From positions 1 through 5,631 of the forward strand of contig SHWK01000072.1 in NCBI GenBank assembly GCA_009693885.1: a stretch of DNA of 5,631 bases, given 5' to 3'. A program made the translations under genes and the position numbers. The stretch comes from Rickettsiales bacterium (GTDB lineage: Bacteria > Pseudomonadota > Alphaproteobacteria > Rickettsiales > UBA1997). The notes beneath the pieces were generated by a model. That model did no database searches. It was not told the origin of the DNA and was given only the letters and a program-made list of their open reading frames with translations. Position 1 is the stretch's first letter; every line of letters starts with the position of its first letter. Of this stretch, positions 1 to 5,630 are shown piece after piece.

Positions 1-1
1 C

Positions 2-310
2 CAAATTTGCCGAAGCTCCAGAATGTGGCTGTACATTGGCAAATTTTGCACCAAAAATCTCGCAAAGGCGCGAAATTGCAAGGGCCTCAACCTCATCAGC
101 AAATTCACATCCGCCATAATATCGTTTTGTGGGATAGCCCTCAGCATATTTGTTAGTGAAAACCGAGCCTTGTGCCTCTAGCACTGCGCTGCTCACGATG
201 TTTTCAGAAGCGATAAGTTCGATCTGATATTTTTGGCGATCGAGTTCTTTGCTGATGGCGCTAGCGATTGCAGCGTCTGATTTGGCGAGGCTTGAGGCGA
301 AGAATGTCAT
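2..310 (-). CDS. glyA: Serine hydroxymethyltransferase, N-terminal part (cut by window edge)
   Basis: The cytoplasmic PLP enzyme SHMT converts serine and tetrahydrofolate to glycine and 5,10-methylene-tetrahydrofolate, the main source of one-carbon units. Only the first 103 codons are in the window; the family is usually about 415-430 residues, so roughly three quarters lies beyond the left edge. The translation carries the family signatures ELIASEN (31-37), TNKYAEGYP (52-60), KRYYGGCE (62-69) and NVQPHSGA (92-99). Ser35, Tyr55, Glu57, Tyr64 and Tyr65 fall at the same numbers as the known active-site residues of E. coli GlyA, which supports ATG 310-308 as the start. No Shine-Dalgarno motif precedes the start (the ten bases before it are TTTATATTCC). 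A TATAAT box lies just upstream, so the gene is probably transcribed from its own promoter, downstream of the Fic remnants. No frameshift is visible. Confidence 0.97.
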   Translation of the reverse strand, partial: MTFFASSLAKSDAAIASAISKELDRQKYQIELIASENIVSSAVLEAQGSVFTNKYAEGYPTKRYYGGCEFADEVEALAISRLCEIFGAKFANVQPHSGASANL

Positions 311-340
311 GGAATATAAAATTTATTGATCTGTAGTTAA

Positions 341-369
341 ATTATAACTTTTGGTAAGAATAGCAAGTA
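341..369 (-). promoter_or_regulatory. Probable glyA promoter
   Basis: Read on the minus strand, a perfect TATAAT (346-341) lies about 30 nt upstream of the glyA start, in the 70-nt gap after the Fic remnant. The -35 side is poor. TACTTG (369-364) has the ideal 17-nt spacing but matches TTGACA badly, while TTGCTA (366-361) matches better but leaves only 14 nt. The leader would be about 25 nt. The call rests on the -10 box and its position; AT-rich DNA produces such boxes by chance. Confidence 0.45.
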
Positions 370-380
370 TTTGCAAGCTT

Positions 381-695
381 TCAAGATTTAAAAATCGTCG
401 CAATTTTAGATGTTGGGCGATAATAAACATTTTTGCCCCGTCTTTCTGTTTCAACAAAACCGAGATGAAGTAATCCTTTGAGGTCTTTTATGGCTGTAGC
501 TTTGGTGACCTCGTAAATTTTAACACACAAACTTACATTTAACAATTTATACGGATTTTCTCGCAACAAAGAAAGAATTTTTATTTGTCGTTTGGTTAAG
601 CTGTGATGCTTCGACATTATTTCTTCCGCTTCCCGATCTTCGTGTAATTTATTGCGAACATATCTCTTAAAATTTTCTAAAACTATAATCGACAA
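381..695 (-). pseudogene. Fic protein remnant, C-terminal winged-helix part
   Basis: This 104-codon open frame reads as the C-terminal end of a roughly 370-390-residue Fic-family protein of the type that carries a winged helix-turn-helix behind the Fic domain. From about residue 6 (LENFKRYVRNKLHEDREAEE) it matches the helical linker after the Fic core. Residues 32-100 (SLTKRQIKILSLLREN, then TKATAIKDLKGLLHLGFVE, ending KNVYYRP) have the pattern of a small DNA-binding winged helix. The first five residues are out of the family frame: the preceding Fic fragment overlaps by 29 nt (667-695) in another frame, and the expected helix between YFVDYS and LENFKRY is missing. It therefore looks like a broken gene, not an independent regulator. 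A stand-alone HTH protein starting at ATG 695 cannot be excluded from sequence alone. The parent assignment is from remembered family sequences. Confidence 0.72.
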
Positions 696-1008
696 AATAT
701 GTTAAATCATTGCCTTCAACAAATGGATGCAAAAGGCCAATCCAAAAATGTAGCATAATTGCTTTTGTGACGGGGTGAATAAAATCTTCGCCCAGTGCAT
801 CATTGGCGAAATCGATGAGGCGCTGAATTTCTATTTTTACAAAATCAATCGAAGGCGCGACATAGCTTATGACTGTAGGATCATCGCCTTTCGCGATAAC
901 AATTTTATCGACGGCGCTACGAAAATTTCCTTGCTCAGATTCTGCTAAATTTTTTGCGCCAACAGTTAGCATGCGATGCAATTCGAGCAGATATTTTGTC
1001 ATATCCAT
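667..1008 (-). pseudogene. Fic domain remnant with broken active-site motif
   Basis: Fic proteins transfer AMP or other phosphate-containing groups to hydroxyl groups of target proteins, using the motif HPFx(D/E)GNGRxxR. This frame has the typical core: LLELHRMLT (7-15), NFR (28-30), IDFAND (65-70) and HPVTKAIMLHFW (78-89), then HPFVEGN (94-100) with catalytic His94. Directly after Asn100 the family's GRTARxLFYW helix and about 45 further residues are absent. The sequence jumps in frame to DLTYFVDYS, which in intact relatives lies well downstream (NDLTYF). The protein then leaves the family frame and stops at residue 113. The phosphate-binding GR and the second Arg are lost, so AMP transfer is not expected. 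The frame is open further upstream to about 1040, where TNYN resembles the family's NNYxA segment. Neighbouring fragments in the other two frames appear to be further parts of the same dead gene. Confidence 0.78.
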
Positions 1009-1027
1009 ATCAATTTCGTGACGCGAA

Positions 1028-1225
1028 TTATAGTTTGTTTGGTATTGTCTTTTTTAGCTCCTCAAAATCAGGAACCCAGCTTTTATATTTGATATCTTTC
1101 CAGTTGAGATATTCGGGGCTTTCGGTTTTTTTGCGAGCGTCGGAAAATGTTTCCAAAAATTTATCCAGCAATACATCGTCACGATCCATATTTTGACATA
1201 GCGCATGTGCGTCGACATATACCAA
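1028..1225 (-). pseudogene. Short open frame, possible Fic N-terminal remnant
   Basis: The frame is open from about 1312 to the stop at 1028. The TTG at 1225 gives 65 residues, and the first ATG gives a protein starting MDRDDVLLDK at residue 13. Codon use looks protein-like. The segment PEYLNWKDIKYKSWVPDFEELKK (split here as PEYLNWKDIKYK and SWVPDFEELKK, residues 37-59) resembles the YLxWDKLRYR start seen in long Fic proteins with a C-terminal winged helix, and it sits just upstream of the Fic core in the right orientation. In an intact relative, roughly 100 or more residues including the SSxIEG region would separate the two; here they are missing. I infer a large internal deletion. The frame upstream of residue 1 runs into a GC-rich hairpin block and is probably not coding. 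Alternatively this is the tail of an unrelated gene; I do not recognise residues 1-36. Confidence 0.35.
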
Positions 1226-1275
1226 ACCTGATTCAAACCACCGATCTTTTTCAATCAGGTTTCGATATTCGGGAT

Positions 1276-1305
1276 CCCCGCAAGTGGGGCGCCACCCGTG
1301 TGGCG
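1276..1305. repeat. GC-rich double hairpin
   Basis: Two perfect small stems sit side by side in otherwise AT-rich DNA: CCCC (1276-1279) with GGGG (1286-1289), and CGCCAC (1290-1295) with GTGGCG (1300-1305) around a CCGT loop. A GGGATCCC palindrome (1271-1278) overlaps the left edge. On the plus strand the second stem is followed by A6, not T, so it is not a plus-strand terminator. On the minus strand the T-run precedes it. It may be part of a dispersed palindromic repeat; its role is unknown. Confidence 0.5.
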
Positions 1306-1354
1306 AAAAAATTTAAAATATACTGAATCGACTTCCTGAAGTTGATTCAGTATA
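1303..1354 (-). terminator. Probable Rho-independent terminator of the leuC operon
   Basis: On the minus strand TATACTGAATC (1354-1344 in its complementary form) pairs with 1329-1319 over 11 bp. After one non-Watson-Crick position, five more pairs (1331-1335 with 1338-1342) close a two-base loop, giving a 36-nt near-perfect hairpin. It is followed on the minus strand by TTTT, AAA, TTTTTT (1318-1306). This is the expected geometry for termination of minus-strand transcription, 163 nt beyond the stop codon of the S49 peptidase gene. The stem is AT-rich, so strength is uncertain. On the plus strand no T-run follows. Confidence 0.55.
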
Positions 1355-1362
1355 GAATTGAT

Positions 1363-1391
1363 TAAGATCAGTAGCGAAGCTTCTAAGATCT
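1363..1391. repeat. Imperfect palindrome around GAAGCTTC
   Basis: AAGATC (1364-1369) and its partner GATCT (1388-1392) flank a core with the GAAGCTTC palindrome (1376-1383), giving a short hairpin with internal mismatches just upstream, on the minus strand, of the terminator-like hairpin. The core AGCGAAGCTT (1373-1382) matches AGCGTAGCTT (5395-5404) in the loop of the large palindrome near leuC at nine of ten positions, which hints at related repeats. No function is apparent. Confidence 0.35.
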
Positions 1392-1392
1392 G

Positions 1393-1516
1393 GTTTTTCA
1401 ATTTTATATAATTTTTACATTCAATAGTTATAATGATAACCTATGCTATGCTTATACTACACCTATCGTAAAAAGGCCTAAAATCCTTGAAATCACAGGC
1501 TAAAGGCGCTATTTCA
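1393..1516. other. Intergenic stretch without a recognised feature
   Basis: This AT-rich spacer lies between the S49 peptidase stop and the hairpin block. It contains no open frame of note, no tRNA-like fold and no convincing promoter. A TATAAT occurs on the plus strand at 1429-1434, but it lacks a -35 box and there is no plus-strand gene to serve. It is probably the 3' untranslated region of the leuC-transporter-peptidase transcript. Confidence 0.5.
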
Positions 1517-2545
1517 CTACAGCCCAAACCGGCCAAAACTAGCCTTTTCCTCAAGTTTATCAACAATTTCTACCACTACTTGCCCCAGCGCCAAACCACT
1601 TTTTTCTGCAAAAAATGACTTTATAAAGCCTTTTTTAATATCAATATTTTTAATCCCAACCTTCTCGCCGAATTTTTCCTTCATTTTGCTGCGCATATCG
1701 GCGATTGCATCAACCAAGCCCAGCTCTACAGCTTTGCGGCCTGACCAAAATGCGCCAGTGAAAATTTTATCATCGAGGAAGTTTTTATCGCCGCATTCAC
1801 AATTTGCGCATTCGTATTTTTCTTGGGTGCAATTGCAGATAATTTTTCCTGCACCATCTTTCAGTTTGCCGGCACGCCTTGAGCTTACAAGTTCTTTAAA
1901 CCCTTCAAAAATATCGCGTTGCGCTTCTTTTAAAATGGCGATATTTTCTTGCTCTTCGGGCATAAATGGATCGAGAATTGCCTTGTTTTTTCCTTCAGTG
2001 TAAATGCGGCGCTCAATGCCTAGTTTCTTGATTGTATCAACAAATCCAAATCCCGAAAAAATTACGCCAATGCTGCCAATTATTGAAGCTTGATGGGCAT
2101 AAATTTCATCGCCAGCAAGCAGCAACCAATAGCCGCCTGAAGCAGCAACATCCCGGGCAAAAGTATAAACGGGGATTTTTTTCTCCTGCGATAATTCGCG
2201 AATGGCATTATAAATAAGCTCTGATTGTACCGGCGACCCACCAGGAGAATTTATAGTAATGGCCACAGCCTTGATATTGCTGGTTTTAAAGGCTTTTTCT
2301 AGTAAAGGCAAAATATTTTCGATGTTTAAACCAGAGCTAAATTTTGAATCTTTACCAATCACACCATTGAGTGCTACATGAGCTATAACGGGTTTATTGC
2401 TTTTATAAAAACAGCAGATTTTTTTAAAAAAACAATAAATTTTGCAATTATTAGAAGGTTGCGGATTACAATTATTTTGATCCGCGTGTATTTTAAAAGA
2501 ATTTGATTTGCAAAAAGTTTGGTTTGTGGTGGTTTTATTGTTCAT
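1517..2545 (-). CDS. S49 family (SppA/SohB-type) serine peptidase
   Basis: S49 peptidases cut membrane-embedded or signal-peptide fragments using a Ser/Lys dyad. The core is clear: PVIAHVALNGVIG (52-64), AVAITINSPGGSP (93-105), DVAASGGYW (132-140) with nucleophile Ser136, IIGSIGVI (155-162), and YTEGKNKAILDPF (182-194) with likely general base Lys188. The C-terminal part DDKIFTGAFWSGRKAVELGLVD (split: DDKIFTGAFWSG, RKAVELGLVD, 258-279) is typical of the short, single-domain type. Two parts are not: an N-terminal extension of about 50 residues with Cys12, 26, 34, 38, 44 and 45, and an insertion with Cys237, 239, 246, 249 and 251. No transmembrane helix or signal peptide is visible, so it may be cytoplasmic or peripheral. 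ATG 2545 lies 3 nt after the transporter stop, no closer ATG exists, and a weak GGAA precedes it. It is the last gene of the operon. Confidence 0.9.
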   Translation of the reverse strand: MNNKTTTNQTFCKSNSFKIHADQNNCNPQPSNNCKIYCFFKKICCFYKSNKPVIAHVALNGVIGKDSKFSSGLNIENILPLLEKAFKTSNIKAVAITINSPGGSPVQSELIYNAIRELSQEKKIPVYTFARDVAASGGYWLLLAGDEIYAHQASIIGSIGVIFSGFGFVDTIKKLGIERRIYTEGKNKAILDPFMPEEQENIAILKEAQRDIFEGFKELVSSRRAGKLKDGAGKIICNCTQEKYECANCECGDKNFLDDKIFTGAFWSGRKAVELGLVDAIADMRSKMKEKFGEKVGIKNIDIKKGFIKSFFAEKSGLALGQVVVEIVDKLEEKASFGRFGL

Positions 2546-2548
2546 AAT

Positions 2549-3862
2549 TTATTCCATTTTTGATTTGTCGCTAAAAGAAAATTTGCTAAATTTTAAATCA
2601 CCTCTAATTATTTTTTGAGCATAGTTTGAGGTGCAAAAAAGTAAATATAAAGAAAGAATTATAGCGATAGAAAGCCACAGCCCGCTTGGCCCTGAGAGTT
2701 TCATTATAACGCCGGTAGAAAAAATTCCGACGATGTTTCCGATCAGGCAAAATTTTGAAAAAGCGGCGTTGACCGATAGGCGCTGTGTTGGCTTATATTT
2801 TTCGTTGATCAATATTATGGCTGGCAGCTTTGTGCCTGTCATGCAGCCAAAAATTATAAAGAGCAAGGTGTAAATTTGTGCCGGATCCCGAGATAGATAA
2901 AGCAAGATTGCGCACAGCAAAGACAAGGCGGCAGAACAAATCATCAAGAGGCGTCGATTGATAATATCCGACAAATAGCCAAGCGGAATCGAGAAAATTG
3001 TGCCAAATAATAACACCGAATAAAGCATCGTCGCCTCGCCTTCGGGCAAGCCAATATTTAACCCATAAATAATAAGAAATGCGCTTGCTGAAGAAAGTGA
3101 ATAATTAACGCAAAAGCCTGCAAACATTATCTTGGGAGAGGTTTGAATATAACGCCAAATTCCGATTCTTTTTTCTTGTTTTATTTTTATTTCATTTTTT
3201 TTGAGGCGCCCCAAAGGCAAAATCGAAAGCAAATAAAGCGAGGCAACGACAGCGTAGGAGGTAAAGTGATTTGAAGTTTTTATTGTTTCAAGAACAATTG
3301 GGCCAAAACCGTTGCCAATTGCAACTAGCATTCCGCCAACCGAGATAACTATTGATTTGATGTGCGGTGGTGCCAAGTTAATCATCAGAGTTTGTCTGGT
3401 TACGCCTGCAATAAAAAGTGCTGCGCCGAAGAAAAAAACAACGCTAATCCACATAAAATAATCCACATAAAAATACATCACAACCGCGCAAATGGCCGAT
3501 ACTAAACTGGCGAATCGAACACAATTAATCATGCCAATTTTGCGCCCAAGAATCGGCAAAAACCTTCCAAACATAACTCCGGCGCCAATTTGCGTGGCAG
3601 AAGAAAGCGCAATTAAGATCTCGTTTTTAATTTGAGAATGTGCCGTAAAAGCAATCAGCGCAACCATCATGCCATAGGCGATAGAAGAGAGAAATACTGA
3701 TGAAAAAAGGGCGGTAATATTTTTTGCCAATTCAATGCCGTGGCCAAAAGTTGCGCTGTTAGAATAATCCGCAGGAGCGATGCTGGGCTGACTGGTAAAG
3801 CCGGTGGCGAGGATTTCGTAATTTTGCGTTGGCCTGATTTCTTCTGGTTGATACAATTGCAT
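2549..3862 (-). CDS. Major facilitator superfamily transporter
   Basis: This 437-residue inner-membrane protein has about 12 predicted helices (roughly 47-72, 82-101, 112-134, 136-157, 167-190, 200-219, 243-266, 277-297, 304-323, 329-350, 366-388, 393-412). A basic cytoplasmic loop, RLKKNEIKIKQEKR (219-232), lies between the two six-helix halves, as expected for MFS. The second-half motif A is well kept (GYLSDIINRR, 295-304, with Asp299). The first-half copy is degenerate: in GRFLPILGRK (99-108) the usual Asp is Pro103. The polar N-terminal tail of about 45 residues is longer than usual. Substrate cannot be told; solute/proton symport or drug efflux are both possible. The gene starts 5 nt after the leuC stop and ends 3 nt before the S49 gene, indicating translational coupling within one operon. 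No Shine-Dalgarno motif is visible in front of ATG 3862. Confidence 0.9.
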   Translation of the reverse strand: MQLYQPEEIRPTQNYEILATGFTSQPSIAPADYSNSATFGHGIELAKNITALFSSVFLSSIAYGMMVALIAFTAHSQIKNEILIALSSATQIGAGVMFGRFLPILGRKIGMINCVRFASLVSAICAVVMYFYVDYFMWISVVFFFGAALFIAGVTRQTLMINLAPPHIKSIVISVGGMLVAIGNGFGPIVLETIKTSNHFTSYAVVASLYLLSILPLGRLKKNEIKIKQEKRIGIWRYIQTSPKIMFAGFCVNYSLSSASAFLIIYGLNIGLPEGEATMLYSVLLFGTIFSIPLGYLSDIINRRLLMICSAALSLLCAILLYLSRDPAQIYTLLFIIFGCMTGTKLPAIILINEKYKPTQRLSVNAAFSKFCLIGNIVGIFSTGVIMKLSGPSGLWLSIAIILSLYLLFCTSNYAQKIIRGDLKFSKFSFSDKSKME

Positions 3863-3867
3863 AATTG

Positions 3868-5292
3868 TTAATTTTGTTGCAATTTTCTAACATCAGTTAG
3901 ATGGCCCATAATTGCTGCAGCCACTGCCATTGTTGGGCTAAGCAAGTGTGTTCTGCCGCCGCGACCTTGTCTTCCTTCAAAATTGCGGTTAGAAGTTGAG
4001 GCGCAGCGTTCGCCGTTTTCTAGTTTATCGGCGTTCATCGCTAAGCACATTGAGCAGCCGGGAGCGCGCCATTCAAAGCCCGCTTCGGTAAAAATTTTAT
4101 CCAAACCTTCTTTTTCTGCCTGCTCTTTAACCAGGCCCGAACCAGGAACCACCATGGCGAGCTTGATATTTGCCGCAACTTTGCGACCTTTGGCAACCGC
4201 TGCCGCCGCGCGAAAATCTTCAATGCGGCCGTTAGTGCATGATCCGATAAAAACTTTATCAATTACTACCGATTCAAGTGGAGTGCCGCTTGTAAGGCCC
4301 ATATATTCGAGTGATCGTTTCACCGCATCTTGTTTGCCATGATCAGCAAAATCGCTTGCAAAAGGCACATTGGCGGTTATCGGCAAAGCATCTTCAGGGC
4401 TAGTGCCCCAAGTAACTTGTGGCGCGATATCGTCAGCGTGAAGCGTAATAACGGCATCATATTTAGCCCCAGCATCGGATTTTAGCGAATCCCAGTATGT
4501 TACGGCCTTTTCAAAATCAGCGCCTTGTGGTGCTAATGGGCGGCCTTTTAAATAGGCGTAGGTGGTTTGATCTGGCGCGATAAGCCCAGCGCGGGCTCCC
4601 GCCTCAATTGACATATTGCAAATTGTCATGCGACCTTCCATTGAAAGGGCTGCGATCGCCTCGCCAGCAAATTCAATTACAAATCCTGTGCCGCCTGCTG
4701 TGCCAAGTTTGCCAATAATTGCCAAAATAATATCCTTCGCCGATACGCCAAAACCCAGCTTGCCATCAACTTGCACCAGCATATTTTTAGCGCGTTTTTG
4801 AATCAAAGTTTGTGTCACCAAAACATGCTCAACCTCAGAAGTGCCAATGCCAAAAGCTAGGGCGCCAAAGGCTCCATGGGTTGAAGTGTGAGAATCACCG
4901 CAAACAATTACCATTCCCGGTTGAGTTAAACCCTGCTCGGGCCCAACAATATGAACAATCCCCTGCTTTTTATCATCAAGATCAAAATAGCGAATGCCGA
5001 ATTCTTTGCAGTTTTTTTCGAGTGTTTCAACTTGAATGCGTGAAGTTTTATCCTTAATACCAGAAGTGCCATGGCCCCTATCCGCTGTAGTAGTAGGAAC
5101 ATTATGATCAGCCACTGCTAAATGTGCCGATGGGTTGCGCGGCTTACGACCAGTAATACGCAAGCCTTCAAATGCTTGCGGAGAAGTGACTTCATGAATA
5201 AGCTGTCGATCAACATATATGAGGGCCGATGAGCCATCATCATCAACTAAATGGTTATCCCAGATTTTATCGTAGAGTGTTTTTGCTGTCAT
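3868..5292 (-). CDS. leuC: 3-Isopropylmalate dehydratase large subunit
   Basis: LeuC with LeuD forms the cytoplasmic [4Fe-4S] enzyme that isomerises 2-isopropylmalate to 3-isopropylmalate in leucine synthesis. At 474 residues the protein has full family length. Visible signatures are TLYDKIWDNH (5-14), ADHNVPTT (61-68), CGDSHTSTHGAFG (131-143), EGRMTICNMSIEAGAR (219-234), the cluster ligands Cys352 (IGSCTNGR), Cys413 and Cys416 (APGCSMCLAMN), and NRNFEGRQGRGG (435-446). These distinguish it from aconitase A and fit isopropylmalate dehydratase; a homoaconitase or methyl-substituted malate variant is less likely. ATG 5292 gives the standard N-terminus, though only an A-rich stretch and no Shine-Dalgarno motif precede it. 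It opens an operon with the transporter (5 nt gap) and S49 peptidase. leuD does not follow, so it must be encoded elsewhere if the enzyme is functional. A large palindrome ends 29 nt upstream of the start. Confidence 0.97.
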   Translation of the reverse strand: MTAKTLYDKIWDNHLVDDDGSSALIYVDRQLIHEVTSPQAFEGLRITGRKPRNPSAHLAVADHNVPTTTADRGHGTSGIKDKTSRIQVETLEKNCKEFGIRYFDLDDKKQGIVHIVGPEQGLTQPGMVIVCGDSHTSTHGAFGALAFGIGTSEVEHVLVTQTLIQKRAKNMLVQVDGKLGFGVSAKDIILAIIGKLGTAGGTGFVIEFAGEAIAALSMEGRMTICNMSIEAGARAGLIAPDQTTYAYLKGRPLAPQGADFEKAVTYWDSLKSDAGAKYDAVITLHADDIAPQVTWGTSPEDALPITANVPFASDFADHGKQDAVKRSLEYMGLTSGTPLESVVIDKVFIGSCTNGRIEDFRAAAAVAKGRKVAANIKLAMVVPGSGLVKEQAEKEGLDKIFTEAGFEWRAPGCSMCLAMNADKLENGERCASTSNRNFEGRQGRGGRTHLLSPTMAVAAAIMGHLTDVRKLQQN

Positions 5293-5321
5293 TTTTTTGT
5301 GTTTTTAGATCTCGTTTCTGC

Positions 5322-5466
5322 GATAAATTACCCACTGCCTATTGACTGGGAAGAGGGTCTGCTGCTCAGGCACCCTTTTCATCTTATTAAAGCAAGCGTA
5401 GCTTGCGATGAAAATGGAACTCGCCTCAGACCCTCTTCCCAGTCAATAGGCAGTGGGTAATTTATC
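5322..5466. repeat. 145-nt palindromic element with perfect 40-bp arms
   Basis: GATAAATTACCCACTGCC and the rest of the left arm (5322-5361) are an exact reverse complement of 5427-5466 over all 40 bp. The 65-nt interior is itself partly palindromic: AGGC (5368-5371) with GCCT (5423-5426), TTTTCATC (5376-5383) with GATGAAAA (5407-5414), and GCAAGC (5392-5397) with GCTTGC (5401-5406) around a GTA loop. The whole unit can thus fold as one long, stepped hairpin as RNA, or a cruciform as DNA. It begins 17 nt after the gatB stop and ends 29 nt before leuC. No T-run follows on either strand, and no target-site duplication is evident. Candidates are a dispersed palindromic repeat, a non-autonomous transposon relic, or an mRNA 3'-end/processing structure. 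Confidence 0.9.
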
Positions 5467-5483
5467 TTTTACGAATAATAACT

Positions 5484-5630
5484 TTAGTTCAATTTCTTTT
5501 TCAATAATTCATTAACCACCGCTGGATTGGCTTGTCCTTTGCTTTCTTTCATGATTTGGCCGATTAAAAATCCGAAAGCGCGTTCTTTTCCAGCTTTAAA
5601 ATCATCAACGGATTGTTGATTTTTGCTGAG
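5484..5630 (-). CDS. gatB: Aspartyl/glutamyl-tRNA amidotransferase subunit B, C-terminal end
   Basis: GatB, with GatA and GatC, converts Glu-tRNA(Gln) or Asp-tRNA(Asn) to the amidated forms using glutamine. Only the last 48 codons and the TAA stop (5486-5484) are present; the family is about 480-500 residues and the rest lies beyond the right edge. The readable part, DDFKAGKERAFGFLIGQIMK (9-28) followed by ESKGQANPAVVNELLKKKL (29-47), is the hallmark end of the YqeY-like tail domain that helps bind tRNA. Matching family wording are GKExAxGFLxGQxMK and KGQANPxxVNELLKK. The reading frame is intact. The gene ends 17 nt before the large palindrome, and with no T-run terminator seen, readthrough into leuC is possible. 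Confidence 0.95.
   Translation of the reverse strand, partial: LSKNQQSVDDFKAGKERAFGFLIGQIMKESKGQANPAVVNELLKKKLN

Noticed and set aside
667..1008. Functional small Fic toxin
   Set aside because: The GR and second Arg of the Fic motif are missing and the frame leaves the family sequence soon after, so activity is not expected.
954..1196. Plus-strand open frame of 80 codons
   Set aside because: Antisense to the Fic fragments, whose minus-strand frames carry real family motifs.
1429..1434. Plus-strand TATAAT as a promoter
   Set aside because: No usable -35 box at 16-18 nt and no plus-strand gene downstream.
1686..2003. Plus-strand open frame of 105 codons
   Set aside because: Antisense to the S49 peptidase core, with no recognisable protein pattern.
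3983..4342. Plus-strand open frame of 119 codons
   Set aside because: Lies wholly antisense to the conserved C-terminal half of leuC and is best explained as its shadow.
5251..5460. Plus-strand open frame of 69 codons across the leuC start and the palindrome
   Set aside because: Its first part is antisense to leuC and the rest is the inverted repeat itself; it has no family resemblance.
5322..5466. Reading the large palindrome as a gatB Rho-independent terminator or a CRISPR-like unit
   Set aside because: No T-run follows the stem on either strand, the stem is far longer than usual, and there is only one unit with no spaced direct repeats.
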